A DNA stretch of 64,000 bases from Natrinema caseinilyticum (GCF_024227435.1 NZ_CP100446.1:1-64000), one strand, 5' to 3'; positions 36,371-45,579 are shown, numbered from the stretch's first letter. Notes: generated by a model not told the origin, from the letters alone. Numbers and translations are program-made.

Positions 36371-36583
36371 GCACACGAACGAACGGAACGACGGCGGACT
36401 CGACCCGGTTTTTCCGCATTCGTCCGAAAAGCATCCGCTCGATCCGTCTGTGGATCGACTCGACGGGGTTCGCGTGTCGCTGGCCAGCGCCTTCCCGTTC
36501 GCATCGACGGGTCGGTGTGGGACGTGACGTCGACACTTTGCCTGCAGACGAACTCCTTTGTGGGCGTCCGAGAATGGGGACCC

Positions 36584-37780
36584 ATGGTTGTCGAGATCGA
36601 CGATATCGAACGCGTCGCAGTGGTCGGTGCGGGACAGATGGGACGTGGAATCGGAGCCGTCGCCGCGTTAGCGGGGTACGAGACGACCATCACCGACGTC
36701 GACGAATCGCAGTTGGCGGACGCGACCGAGCGGATCGAGTGGTCCTACCGGAAACGGGTCGAGAGCGGTAACGCGACCGAGGCGGAAACGGCCGCCGCAC
36801 TCGAGCGCCTCACCCTCACGTCGGACTTCGAAGCGGCGGTCGGTGATGCGGACTTCGTCACCGAGGCGGCGGTCGAGCAGCAGCCGGTCAAAAAAGAAAT
36901 CTTCGCGGATCTCGACGCGGCAACGCCCGACGATGCGATCCTCGCGACGAACACGTCCGGGCTGAGCGTCACCGAACTCGCCGAGTCGACCGACCGTCCC
37001 GAACAGGTCATCGGAACGCACTGGTTCAACCCGCCGATGCTGATGGAGCTCGTGGAGGTAATCATGACCGACCACACGCCAGCATCGGTCGCCGATACCG
37101 CGGAGGAGCTCGTCGAGTCGTTCGGGAAAACGTCGATCCGGGTTCGAACCGACATCGCGAAGTTCATCGTCAACCGACTGATGCGGGCGTTCAGCGAGGG
37201 GCCCGCCTGGATGGTCTCTCGCGGCGAACACACGGTCGAAGAGATCGACTCGGCGATGAAGTTCAAAGAGGGGTTCCCGATGGGTCCGTTCGAACTGGCG
37301 GACTACACGGGCTCCATCCAGATCCGGATCGAGGCCGAGGAGGATCTCCTGACGGACGACCGACCGCTGGCCTTCGAGTCGGAGATCAGCCCGATCGTCC
37401 ACCAGCTCTACGAGAAAGGGCGGTTCGGTCGGAAGTCCGGTGCGGGGTATTACGACTATTCGGACCAGGACGAACCGACGATCCCCGTCGACGCGGGACA
37501 GGGGTTCGACACACTGCTCGTCTGGGCACCGATGGTCAACGAAGCGGCGAAGCTCGTCCAGAACGACGTCGCGAGCGTCGAGGACGTCGACACCGGCGCT
37601 CGACTCGGCGGCAACTGGCCGATGGGGCCGCTCGAGAAAGCAGACGAGGTCGGCGCCGACGTCGTTCTCCGGAAGCTCACGGCCGTCGCCAGCCGTCACG
37701 AGGACACGGACATGCTCGCCGAGACGCTCCCGTGTGAGCTACTGGTTCGGAAGGCGAAGCAGGGAGCAACGTTCTATTGA
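36584..37780 (+). CDS. 3-hydroxyacyl-CoA dehydrogenase
   Basis: 398 aa from ATG at 36584 (the frame extends to 36515 without homology). NAD-binding VVGAGQMGRGIGAVAALAGY at about 11-30; NTSGLSVTELA and IGTHWFNPPMLMELVEVI carry the catalytic Ser/Asn/His; the C-terminal dimer domain follows, duplicated as in two-domain forms (GFPMGPFELADYTG and GGNWPMGPLEKADEVG). Oxidises 3-hydroxyacyl-CoA in beta-oxidation. Confidence 0.92.
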   Translation: MVVEIDDIERVAVVGAGQMGRGIGAVAALAGYETTITDVDESQLADATERIEWSYRKRVESGNATEAETAAALERLTLTSDFEAAVGDADFVTEAAVEQQPVKKEIFADLDAATPDDAILATNTSGLSVTELAESTDRPEQVIGTHWFNPPMLMELVEVIMTDHTPASVADTAEELVESFGKTSIRVRTDIAKFIVNRLMRAFSEGPAWMVSRGEHTVEEIDSAMKFKEGFPMGPFELADYTGSIQIRIEAEEDLLTDDRPLAFESEISPIVHQLYEKGRFGRKSGAGYYDYSDQDEPTIPVDAGQGFDTLLVWAPMVNEAAKLVQNDVASVEDVDTGARLGGNWPMGPLEKADEVGADVVLRKLTAVASRHEDTDMLAETLPCELLVRKAKQGATFY

Positions 37781-37891
37781 CCGTCTGTCGACGAATCGGT
37801 TCTGCGGGGCGATGCTACTCGATCGGGGCCGGCGTCTTTGCAGGTCCGTCTCGATCCGGGCATCAGTCCGACGGTTCGGCGACGCGCACCG

Positions 37892-38308
37892 TTAGTCCCC
37901 CACGCGAAGCGTGAACCGTGGCAGTGCACGGCCGCTGCCGGTGTCGTCGAAGACGACCTCGACCCTGCTATCGACCTCCACCCGTTCGATGTCGCAATCG
38001 ACGATGTTCGTGAGCATTCGCGGTCCTTCTTTGAGTTCGACGTAGGCGAGCACGTAGGGAGTCGCATCGGCGTACTCCTCGCTCGCTCGACGCGTCACCG
38101 TGTAACTGTAGACCGTTCCTCTCCCGGACGCTTCCGTCCAGTCGGTGTTCGTACTCGCGCACTCGGGGCACTGTCGGCGTGGGTAGTGATAGACGCGCTT
38201 GCAGTCGGCACACGATCGGAGGAGGAGCCGGCCGTCCGCGGTCGCATCCCAGAACGGTTCCGTTTCGGGGTTCGTCGGCGGAACGGGTACCGGGCGCTCG
38301 CCAGTCAT
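37892..38308 (-). CDS. DUF35 Zn-ribbon/OB-fold protein, partner of thiolase-like protein
   Basis: 138 aa starting at 38308 by a 4-bp overlap (ATGA) with the thiolase-like stop. Rubredoxin-like zinc ribbon CADCKRVYHYPRRQCPECAS at about 33-52, then an OB fold (GTVYSYTVTRRA, PYVLAYVELKEGPRMLTNI). DUF35 proteins form complexes with thiolase-like aldolases (Ltp2, ChsH2) or with HMG-CoA synthase/thiolase, channelling CoA esters. Paralogue at 42710-43120. Confidence 0.9.
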   Translation of the reverse strand: MTGERPVPVPPTNPETEPFWDATADGRLLLRSCADCKRVYHYPRRQCPECASTNTDWTEASGRGTVYSYTVTRRASEEYADATPYVLAYVELKEGPRMLTNIVDCDIERVEVDSRVEVVFDDTGSGRALPRFTLRVGD

Positions 38309-39471
38309 CGGTCGGCCCCCAGGATCAGCGTCGCGGCACCCGTTCGGGTCCCGATACTGTTTCCCGTTCCGTGGGCGAGTGCAATCTCGCAATCGGGAAC
38401 CTGTACCTCGGCGTTCGCCTCGCCGCGGAGCTGTCGGACGGCCTCGATCACCTTGGTTACCCCACCGCGATTCCCCGGGTGATTCGAACAGAGGCCGCCG
38501 CCGTCGGTGTTGAACGGGAGGTCCCCGTCGGGCGCCTGTAGCGTGCCGCCCTCGACGAACTCGCCGCCCTCGCCCTTCTCGCAGAACCCGAGATCCTCGA
38601 TCGCCTCGAGGACGGTGATCGTAAAGGAGTCGTAGATCGACGCGTAGTCGATGTCGTCCGTGGTTACGCCGGCGTCGTCGAACGCCTTCGGCCCGGATTC
38701 CACCGCGCCCGTGTCCGTGAGGTCGAGGGCGCCACCGCCGTGATGTTTGATCGCGTCACCCGATCCGAGGACGGCGGGACACGGACGCGACAGATCGGAC
38801 GCGACGTCGGAACTCGCGACGACGATCGCGCCGCCGCCGTCGCTGACGACGCAGCAATCGAGCAGGTGGAGCGGGTCGCTGACGAGCGGCGAGTCGACGA
38901 CGTCCGCGACGGTGACCGGGTCCTGGAACATGGCGTGCTCGTTGTGCTGGGCGTGTTGCGAGGCCGCGACGCGGATCTCGGCGAGCTGTTCGCTCGTCGT
39001 ACCGTACTCGTGCATGTGCCGCCGTGCGGCGAGGGCGTACAGTCCGACGAACGAGAGGCCGTACGGATCCTCGAATCCCGCCTCCGGCGCGTCTGCGGGG
39101 TGGTTGCGGCGAGGGTGGCCGGGATCGTAGTCGATCGATCGCGGCCGCCCAGCGTGGGTGATGAGGACGACGTCACACCGGCCAGCGGCGATCGCCGCCG
39201 CGGCGTGTCCGACGTGAGCGACGTACGACGCACCGCCGATGTCGGTGCTGTCGACGTACGAGAGTCCCTCGAGACCGAGATAGTCGGCCAACGAAAGCAC
39301 GCCGGGTGATTCGGCCGTCACGTATCCGTCCACGTCGTCGAACGTGAGTCCGGCGTCACGAAGCGCCCCTGCGGCGACGTCGGCGTGAAGCTGTGGAGTC
39401 GACGTATCGGGTGCCTCGCGGACGGGGTGTTCGTATATCCCGGCAACTCGAGCACTAGCCTGTGTAGACAT
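38305..39471 (-). CDS. Thiolase-superfamily protein, Ltp2-like (candidate acyl-CoA retro-aldolase)
   Basis: 388 aa. Thiolase fold, but at the nucleophile loop it reads DIGGASYVAHVGHA with no cysteine, and the C-terminal CxGGG is replaced by HGTGNSIG. The segment YDSFTITVLEAIEDLGF followed by KGEGGEFVEGG and GGGLCSNHPGNRGG closely follows the Ltp2-type steroid side-chain aldolases as I recall them. True thiolysis is therefore unlikely. Coupled by 4-bp overlap to a DUF35 gene. Near-identical nucleotide blocks are shared with the inverted paralogue at 41538-42713. Confidence 0.85.
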   Translation of the reverse strand: MSTQASARVAGIYEHPVREAPDTSTPQLHADVAAGALRDAGLTFDDVDGYVTAESPGVLSLADYLGLEGLSYVDSTDIGGASYVAHVGHAAAAIAAGRCDVVLITHAGRPRSIDYDPGHPRRNHPADAPEAGFEDPYGLSFVGLYALAARRHMHEYGTTSEQLAEIRVAASQHAQHNEHAMFQDPVTVADVVDSPLVSDPLHLLDCCVVSDGGGAIVVASSDVASDLSRPCPAVLGSGDAIKHHGGGALDLTDTGAVESGPKAFDDAGVTTDDIDYASIYDSFTITVLEAIEDLGFCEKGEGGEFVEGGTLQAPDGDLPFNTDGGGLCSNHPGNRGGVTKVIEAVRQLRGEANAEVQVPDCEIALAHGTGNSIGTRTGAATLILGADR

Positions 39472-39539
39472 GAGGGGTAATCATCTCCGCTGACTCGTTC
39501 GTGGTGCCACCATCTGAATCTATCCCCTCGAGCAGGCGC

Positions 39540-39830
39540 TTAGTAACCGAAGTCGAGAGCCTGGTTGGCGACGACGGCTCCGAACCGAGCGCACAGAGAA
39601 CGGACAGGACGCCGAACGGATGGGCCATCCGTACAGGTCCGTGAGAAGCCCGACACCGATCGACCCCGTAGAACCGAGGACCACGTACAGCGTTCGAACG
39701 AGTCCGAACCCGGCACCGCGCTCGGCATGGGAGAGCGCGTCGATAAAGCGAGGTTCCAGCGAGGCGAAGTGACTCGAACCGATGCCGAACAGGACGACGG
39801 CTCGGCCGTCGGTCCGGCAGTATCGGACGA
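39540..39830 (-). pseudogene. C-terminal remnant of an MFS transporter, frameshifted
   Basis: The minus strand encodes VVLFGIG..LEPRFIDALSHAERGAGFGLVRTLY followed by GLLTDLYGW, matching the end of the MFS protein at 4210-5382 (VEPRFMDNM..ERGAGFGLVRTTY, FAEAFGW). After YGW the match jumps to other frames (HPFGVLSVLCALG, then ANQALDFGY against VNWAFDLGY), so at least two frameshifts are present. About 90 residues survive; the 5' part is absent and the ketopantoate reductase gene begins there. Confidence 0.72.
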
Positions 39831-39844
39831 GCGAAAGGCGCGTC

Positions 39845-40756
39845 TCACTCGAGATAGCTGCGCTCGAGACCGCGGACGAGTTCCGTAACGAGGGCGTTGG
39901 CGGGGACGTCGACGTTTTCTGCGCGTGCGATGTCGACGAGGGCGCCGTTTATCTCGTCGATTTCCGTTTTGCGCTCGTCGAGGACGTCCTGAAGCATGCT
40001 GGATCGATGGGTCGGCCCGGATCGGCAGATATCGACGACCCGTTCCATCGGGTCCGCGTCCGGGAGGTCGATACCGACAGTCGCCGCGACCAGTTCCGCT
40101 TCGCGGACGATGCGCTCCATCACCGATCGCGGACCGTCCGTCGTGACGAGCTGACCGTTTGGCAGCCGAGTGAGGGCTGCGACGGGTTTGACGGGAAGAC
40201 TGACGAGTTGTTTCGCCCAGATCGCCCGCGTCGGATCGTCGACGCGGTCCGCAGGGAGTCCCGCAGCCGCCAGTATCCGAACGACATCCCGAGCGGTCTG
40301 GGGATCGCCACCGCCGAGTACCGACCGTCCGGCAGCCGTCTGCGTGATCTGTCCGGGACGGTCGATGCGCGCTCCCTGGTAGCTGACCCCGGCGAGCGCG
40401 CGATCGGCCCCGACGACGTCCGCGAGCTGGTCGTAGTGGCGAAGGCCGTTCTGCAACGACAGAAGGGTCGTCTCGGGTCCGATACACCCGTCGTGTTGCT
40501 CGAGCGCGTCGATCGTCTGATGGGCTTTGACGAAGACGAGGACGAGATCGGCGTCCCCCACTTCGGCCGCGTCGGTGGTTGCAGGAACGGACACGGACGT
40601 GACGCCGTCGTCGCTCTCGATTCGAATTCCGGTCCGATTCAACGAGTCGACGGTCGACTGGCGGTGGTGGATCAACCAGACGTCGTGACCGGCAGTCGCC
40701 AGGAACCCACCGTAGAGACACCCGAGCGCTCCGGCACCGATGACTGCGATCTTCAC
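39845..40756 (-). CDS. panE: 2-dehydropantoate 2-reductase (ketopantoate reductase) family
   Basis: 303 aa from GTG at 40756, where the Rossmann fold starts immediately: VKIAVIGAGALGCLYGGFLATAG. A purine-rich GGGGGAAC precedes it. An ATG-like start 67 codons upstream would add an Arg-rich leader. LLSLQNGL and the catalytic Lys in AIWAKQLVSLPVKPVAALT are present. The role could be coenzyme A biosynthesis or another 2-keto acid reduction, since PanE paralogues are common in catabolic loci. Sits between the two inverted thiolase/DUF35 modules. Confidence 0.85.
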   Translation of the reverse strand: MKIAVIGAGALGCLYGGFLATAGHDVWLIHHRQSTVDSLNRTGIRIESDDGVTSVSVPATTDAAEVGDADLVLVFVKAHQTIDALEQHDGCIGPETTLLSLQNGLRHYDQLADVVGADRALAGVSYQGARIDRPGQITQTAAGRSVLGGGDPQTARDVVRILAAAGLPADRVDDPTRAIWAKQLVSLPVKPVAALTRLPNGQLVTTDGPRSVMERIVREAELVAATVGIDLPDADPMERVVDICRSGPTHRSSMLQDVLDERKTEIDEINGALVDIARAENVDVPANALVTELVRGLERSYLE

Positions 40757-41537
40757 GGCCGTTCCCCCGCGAGACCCCGAATTGGACGCATCACGTTTCG
40801 CACTCGTCGCGGAACGGTAAATACGTTGGTCAACGCGAGCGGACGTGGAACGCGGGTGCGTCACGGCCCGTTCCCGGTTCGACGGTACCGTGAGATGGCC
40901 GCACAGGCCCGAGGATCGGGAGTCGACCGTTCGATTCTGATGAACGGTCATCAACAACCGTTCCGTATCGAGGAATTACACCGTACTACATATTTTCAGG
41001 CGTGTCTGCACGAGACGAGTCGATGAGGCGTGATAGTACGAACCACAGTGACGTGGTGTCTCGGAGTCGAACCACCCCCCGACCGAACTTACCAACCGTA
41101 TGTATGGTAAATTGGGAACGAGACTCGGGTGAGGATTTGTGATACCCGGGCACGTAGATTCCCTATGAAGGAACGGGAGACGTTACGCGGGTTTCGGCTG
41201 AAAACGATGATTACGTCCGTCTCAGAGAAGAATACGGTCTTGGGGAGATGGGGGAGATCGTTCCGCCATACGGAACCCAGATCCACGGGCGAAAATACCG
41301 CATCCACCAATCAACGACGCTCGAGACGGCCTAACGGGCGGGTCTTCGAGTTACCGCGTGACGTGAACCCGCCGGCCCGAACGGGAGATCGCGAAACGAA
41401 TGTACGGTAATGCCGGACGACGTTGGCTTCGCAGAGCGACGGGGCGCTCGAGACGACTGATATGTCGCGAGGGTCCGCTTCGTCGAAAGAGACGTGGAAG
41501 CAAAGGTTTACGATAACCGAAACACTCTGAGCGTGTG
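40757..41537. other. Large divergent intergenic region
   Basis: 781 bp without a convincing gene. An inverted repeat TTACCA-N10-TGGTAA is at 41089-41110. The promoter of the rightward thiolase-like gene is at its right end. Short frames of 70-110 codons exist on both strands but have no recognisable features. Confidence 0.5.
41507..41516 (+). promoter_or_regulatory. TATA-like box for the thiolase-like/DUF35 operon
   Basis: TTTACGATAA, centred about 27 bp before the ATG at 41538. Confidence 0.45.
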
Positions 41538-42713
41538 ATGGCAGGACGCGAACCAGCATACATAGCTGGGGCCTTCGAACATCCGACACGTGAAGCACCG
41601 AACAAATCGACGATGCAGTTACATGCGGAAGTCGCAAAAGGCGCACTCGCCGACGCGGGACTGACGAAAGACGACGTCAACGGTCTCTTTACGGCCGGCG
41701 TTCCCGAATATCGATCCGGTCTGTCTCCGCTCGTTATCGCCGACTATCTCGGGATGGACGCGTCGTACGTGGATACGACCGACTACGGCGGTTCGTCGTA
41801 CGTCGCCCACGTCGGTCACGCGGTCAGCGCAATCCGGAACGGGAAGTGCGACGTCGCACTCGTCACGCTCGCCGGCCGGCCGCGCTCTCGCGGCCAGGCG
41901 ACGGGGTCCGGGGCACGAGAGGTCCGAACCGTCCAGGACAGCTTCGAACGCATTTACGGTGCGACGAATATCACGATGTACGGCATGGCCGCACGACGGC
42001 ACATGCACGAGTACGGCACGACGAGCGAACAGCTCGCCGAGATTCGCGTCGCGGCCTCGCAACACGCCCAGCACAACGAGCACGCGATGTTCCAGGACCC
42101 GGTCACCGTCGCGGACGTCGTCGAATCGCGGGTCGTGGCGGATCCGCTCCACCTGCTCGACTGCTGCGTGATCTCGGACGGCGGCGGGGCGTTGGTGCTC
42201 GTCTCCGAGGACGTTCGCGAAGACATAGACCGGGAAGCCGTCGAAGTACTCGGTCACGGCGAAGCACCCTCACACCACGACGCCGGACGGATCGACGTCA
42301 CGCGTACCGGTGCCGAGTCGTCCGGTGAACGCGCCTTCGCGGAAGCCGGTCTCGGTCCCGAGGACATCGACTACGCGTCGATCTACGACTCCTTTACGAT
42401 CACCGTCCTCGAGGCGATCGAGGATCTCGGGTTCTGCGAGAAGGGCGAGGGCGGCGAGTTCGTCGAGGGCGGCACGCTACAGGCGCCCGACGGGGACCTC
42501 CCGTTCAACACCGACGGCGGTGGCCTCTGCTCGAATCATCCCGCAAACAGGGGCGGGATGACCAAAGTGATCGAGGCGGTCCGGCAGCTCCGCGGCGAGG
42601 CGAATCCCGAAGTGCAAGTCGACGCCGACGTCGCACTCGCCCACGGAACCGGCGGAAGTATCGCGACCCGTCACGGTGCTGCGACCGTCGTTCTCGGGAG
42701 GGAAGGCCGATGA
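41538..42713 (+). CDS. Thiolase-superfamily protein, Ltp2-like (candidate acyl-CoA retro-aldolase), second copy
   Basis: 391 aa from ATG at 41538 (GTG immediately before is an alternative). The nucleophile loop is DYGGSSYVAHVGHA, again without Cys; the C-terminal motif is HGTGGSIATRHG. The conserved YDSFTITVLEAIEDLGF and KGEGGEFVEGG segments match the copy at 38305-39471, in places almost base for base. The DUF35 gene overlaps its stop by 4 bp. Predicted to act with that protein on a beta-hydroxyacyl- or beta-ketoacyl-CoA; substrate unknown. Confidence 0.85.
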   Translation: MAGREPAYIAGAFEHPTREAPNKSTMQLHAEVAKGALADAGLTKDDVNGLFTAGVPEYRSGLSPLVIADYLGMDASYVDTTDYGGSSYVAHVGHAVSAIRNGKCDVALVTLAGRPRSRGQATGSGAREVRTVQDSFERIYGATNITMYGMAARRHMHEYGTTSEQLAEIRVAASQHAQHNEHAMFQDPVTVADVVESRVVADPLHLLDCCVISDGGGALVLVSEDVREDIDREAVEVLGHGEAPSHHDAGRIDVTRTGAESSGERAFAEAGLGPEDIDYASIYDSFTITVLEAIEDLGFCEKGEGGEFVEGGTLQAPDGDLPFNTDGGGLCSNHPANRGGMTKVIEAVRQLRGEANPEVQVDADVALAHGTGGSIATRHGAATVVLGREGR

Positions 42714-43120
42714 CCTGGGAACCGCGTCCCGTTCCCGAAGTCAACCCGGAAACCGAGCGCTACTGGCAGGCCGCCGCGAGTGGCGACCTTCTCGTCCGGG
42801 AGTGTCCCGATTGCGGGCTGGTGTATCACTACCCGCGATCGCTCTGTCCCGACTGTTTCAGCGAGAACGTCGAGTGGCGCGAGACGACGGGTCGCGGAGA
42901 GGTGTACTCGTACTCGACCGCGCGAACGATGAGCGGCTGGCCGGAGGACGACCTCCCGCTCGTCGTCGCCTACGTGGAACTCGACGAGGGGCCGCGACTC
43001 ATGACGAACGTCGATGCCGATCCCGAGGACGTCGCCGTCGGAACGCGCGTCGAAGTCCAGTTCGTCGACACCGAAGACGAGGACGTCTCGATACCCGTCT
43101 TCGCCCCAGTGGAGGACTGA
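42710..43120 (+). CDS. DUF35 Zn-ribbon/OB-fold protein, second copy
   Basis: 136 aa, ATGA overlap with the thiolase-like gene. Zinc ribbon CPDCGLVYHYPRSLCPDCFS at about 28-47, then an OB fold (GEVYSYSTARTM, LVVAYVELDEGPRLMTNV). Paralogue of 37892-38308, with the same gene order and overlap. Confidence 0.9.
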   Translation: MTWEPRPVPEVNPETERYWQAAASGDLLVRECPDCGLVYHYPRSLCPDCFSENVEWRETTGRGEVYSYSTARTMSGWPEDDLPLVVAYVELDEGPRLMTNVDADPEDVAVGTRVEVQFVDTEDEDVSIPVFAPVED

Positions 43121-43283
43121 GCCGCTCGCGTTCGAGGCGAGTATCGCATCGGGGCGATTCTCGAGCGGACCGCGTCGAACGGGTATACCACCGGGAGCCA
43201 CGGCCGACAACCGCCCGACCGGCCGCCTCGATCGCCGGAACGTTTAATCGACCCGCGAGAGAGCGATAGACGAGGGACGAAAG

Positions 43284-44021
43284 ATGCGAGATGCCACTCC
43301 CCCGGTGCTACGAGAGTTCGAAACGTGGTTGAGTCTGTTTACCGACGGTGAATTCCCGGACCGGCACAGATGGAAAGCGTGGTTCTGCGTCGCGGAGTAC
43401 GAACTCGAGGACTTCGAGCGCGTCTCGGCGTTGCTCCGGGAGAACGACGCGACGGGAAGCTTCGCGTTTCTCGGCCGCGACGCCGAGGAGCAAGCTGATA
43501 TCATCGAGACGCTCGACGACGACGGCCACGAGATTACGTTCCACTCCCACCGACACCACGCGTACGGGGACCTGTCGTACGAGTCCGCACACGATGCGAT
43601 TACCACCGGAGTAGGGGCCATCGAGGACGCGACGGGAATCACGCCGAACGGGTTTTTCGTCCCGTTCCGCCGACTCAGCGAGGGCGCCGTTCGGGCCGTC
43701 GAGGACGCGGGATTCGAGTGGGTACTCGGACGGACGGAGCACGACGTGGAATCCGTCGAACTCGTGGAACCGGTCGGTCCGTTCGACACGAGGCTCCTGG
43801 AGGACCACTCGCCCGAAGAGGCGACGAACCGACTGCGGGAAAAAGCCGACGCTGGCGAGGCCCCATTTCTCTTCCATCCGCCGGTCCTCGAGTATCACGA
43901 CGGGTGGTCGGCGTTCGAAGAGTGGATAGCCGCGGTCGAACCGGTCTCCGTCGGCGACCAACTCGACCGTGGCGGCACGGGAATCGTTCTCGATTGCGTC
44001 CGACCCGTGCGCGTCGAGTAA
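43284..44021 (+). CDS. Polysaccharide deacetylase (NodB)-like protein
   Basis: 245 aa. The region EITFHSHRHHAYGDLSYESAHDAI (about 78-101) resembles motif 2 of NodB deacetylases (H..H metal site), with GITPNGFFVPFRRLS as motif 3 and FLFHPPVLEYHDGW as a late His motif. The usual motif 1 (FDDG) is not evident; the corresponding strand reads FCVAEYELED. It may hydrolyse an N-acyl or amide bond in a non-polysaccharide substrate. Function not established. Confidence 0.8.
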   Translation: MRDATPPVLREFETWLSLFTDGEFPDRHRWKAWFCVAEYELEDFERVSALLRENDATGSFAFLGRDAEEQADIIETLDDDGHEITFHSHRHHAYGDLSYESAHDAITTGVGAIEDATGITPNGFFVPFRRLSEGAVRAVEDAGFEWVLGRTEHDVESVELVEPVGPFDTRLLEDHSPEEATNRLREKADAGEAPFLFHPPVLEYHDGWSAFEEWIAAVEPVSVGDQLDRGGTGIVLDCVRPVRVE

Positions 44022-44186
44022 CCGCCGCCGACCTCCAGTCACGGATCCGATATATACGTGACGCTGATAATATGTTTCGTCCGCCGACAGCGGTCGAGGA
44101 CTCGCGATCCGTGACCGAACCTCGAGTGCGACTGCATCGACCGGCTATACCCGGTTTTGGGCGGAGCATTGACTCGATTCCTAACG

Positions 44187-44194
44187 TTTTTCTA
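44187..44194 (+). promoter_or_regulatory. TATA-like box for the MaoC-lyase operon
   Basis: TTTTTCTA centred about 28 bp upstream of the ATG at 44219. Confidence 0.45.
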
Positions 44195-44218
44195 CGTAGA
44201 AGCAGTCCTCTCCGTGAG

Positions 44219-44689
44219 ATGCCGACACAAACACGCGGGAAGTACTACGAGGAGTTAGACGTCGGAGACGTCTACGAACACCGGCCCGGTCGGACCGTTA
44301 CCGAATTCGACAACACCCTGTGGTCGTTGCTGTCAGTAAACCTGCAGCCCCTCCACCTCGACGCCCACTTCTCGGAGGGAAGCGAATTCGGGCAACGACT
44401 GGTCAACAGCATGTTCACGCTCTCGACGGTCGTCGGGTTGCAGGTACACGACCTCACGCTCGGAACGACGGTCGGGAATCTCGGATTCGAGGAGATATCG
44501 TTCCCGCACCCCGTATTCATCGGGGATACGCTCTACGCGGAGACGGAGATCGTCGACAAGCGACTGAGCGAGTCGCGAGAGGACGACGGTATCGTGACCT
44601 TCGAGCACCGAGGCTACAATCAGGACGGTGAACTCGTCTGTGAGTGTACGCGGATCGGCCTCATGCACACCGAACCGGAGGACGAGTAA
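44219..44689 (+). CDS. MaoC-like hotdog hydratase
   Basis: 156 aa single-hotdog protein: KYYEELDVGDVYEHRPGRTVTEFDN, then NLQPLHLDAHFSEGSEFGQRLVNSM (about 38-62), which keeps the catalytic-region His and Asp. These resemble mesaconyl-/itaconyl-CoA-type hydratases more than R-enoyl-CoA hydratases. The lyase gene starts 2 bp after its stop, so the pair acts together. A MaoC plus CitE-like pair occurs in mycobacterial and pseudomonad itaconate degradation, giving one hypothesis for the pathway. Confidence 0.82.
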   Translation: MPTQTRGKYYEELDVGDVYEHRPGRTVTEFDNTLWSLLSVNLQPLHLDAHFSEGSEFGQRLVNSMFTLSTVVGLQVHDLTLGTTVGNLGFEEISFPHPVFIGDTLYAETEIVDKRLSESREDDGIVTFEHRGYNQDGELVCECTRIGLMHTEPEDE

Positions 44690-44691
44690 CG

Positions 44692-45579
44692 ATGCGTCCG
44701 ATCCGTTCGATTCTTTACATTCCGGCGAACAACGAAGACTGGGTACACGAAGCGCCCGAGAAGTACGACGCGGACGCGTTCATCTTCGATCTCGAGGATT
44801 CCGTTCCGCCGAGCGAAAAAGAGGAGGCACGCGAAATCGTCGCCAATGCGTACGATCGGTGGGACACGGACAAAGCGATCACCGTTCGTATCAACGGCCC
44901 GGAAACGGGGCTGTTCGAAGCGGACCTCGACGCGGTCGTCCACGACCGACTGGACGCCGTGGTCGTCCCGAAACTCCCGCGAACGGAGGACGTAACGCGC
45001 ACGGATCACGTCCTCTCGTATCTCGAGTCGCGGCGTGGAATCGAGAACCGGACCGAGATTATCGCGCTCCCCGAAACGCCCCAGGGATTCTACAACGCCC
45101 ACGAACTGTGTAAAGCGAGCGATCGCGTCGCTGCGATCGTGGGCGGGACCAGCCGCGGTGCCGACGTCGAACGGGCGCTCGGCTGGGAGTGGACCCGAGA
45201 AGGAACCGAGAAGCTACACATGCTGTCGAAGGTCCTTCTCGACGGCAAGGCGGCGGGCGTCGAGCAATTTTTCGGCGGCGCGTGGACGAACGTCGAGGAC
45301 GTCGAGGGGCTCAGAGAGGAAGCCACGCGGCTCCGATCGCTCGGATACACCGGATACCAGGTAATCCATCCGAGCCACGTCGAGCCCGTCAACGACATTT
45401 TCACGCCCGACGAGGACGACGTGGAGTTCTGGCAGCGGGTGATGGAAGAGATGGAAACGGCTGAAGTCGAGGAGTCCCGGGGTGCAGTCCGGTTCGAGGG
45501 AGAAATGATCGATATCGCCCACATAAAACGCGGTGAGGATATTCTGGAGCGGGCCCGCGCGTTCGATATGGTCGACTGA
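44692..45579 (+). CDS. CitE-like HpcH/HpaI lyase (malyl-/citramalyl-CoA lyase type)
   Basis: 295 aa. RSILYIPANNEDW, FIFDLEDSVPPSEKEEAR (Mg-binding acidic residues), VVVPKLPRTED, ALPETPQG and GYTGYQVIHPSHVEPVNDIF are all CitE-superfamily motifs. The family cleaves beta-hydroxyacyl-CoA such as malyl-, beta-methylmalyl- or citramalyl-CoA into acetyl- or propionyl-CoA and a 2-oxo acid. Directly downstream of a MaoC hydratase. Confidence 0.87.
   Translation: MRPIRSILYIPANNEDWVHEAPEKYDADAFIFDLEDSVPPSEKEEAREIVANAYDRWDTDKAITVRINGPETGLFEADLDAVVHDRLDAVVVPKLPRTEDVTRTDHVLSYLESRRGIENRTEIIALPETPQGFYNAHELCKASDRVAAIVGGTSRGADVERALGWEWTREGTEKLHMLSKVLLDGKAAGVEQFFGGAWTNVEDVEGLREEATRLRSLGYTGYQVIHPSHVEPVNDIFTPDEDDVEFWQRVMEEMETAEVEESRGAVRFEGEMIDIAHIKRGEDILERARAFDMVD

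Noticed and set aside
40757-41537. Search for a transposase or gene in the large spacer
   Set aside because: Frames of 70-110 codons show no DDE, IS or other motifs; only an inverted repeat and a promoter can be supported.
38305-42713. Annotation of both proteins as acetyl-CoA acetyltransferases
   Set aside because: Both thiolase cysteines are missing; a thiolase name would overstate the evidence.
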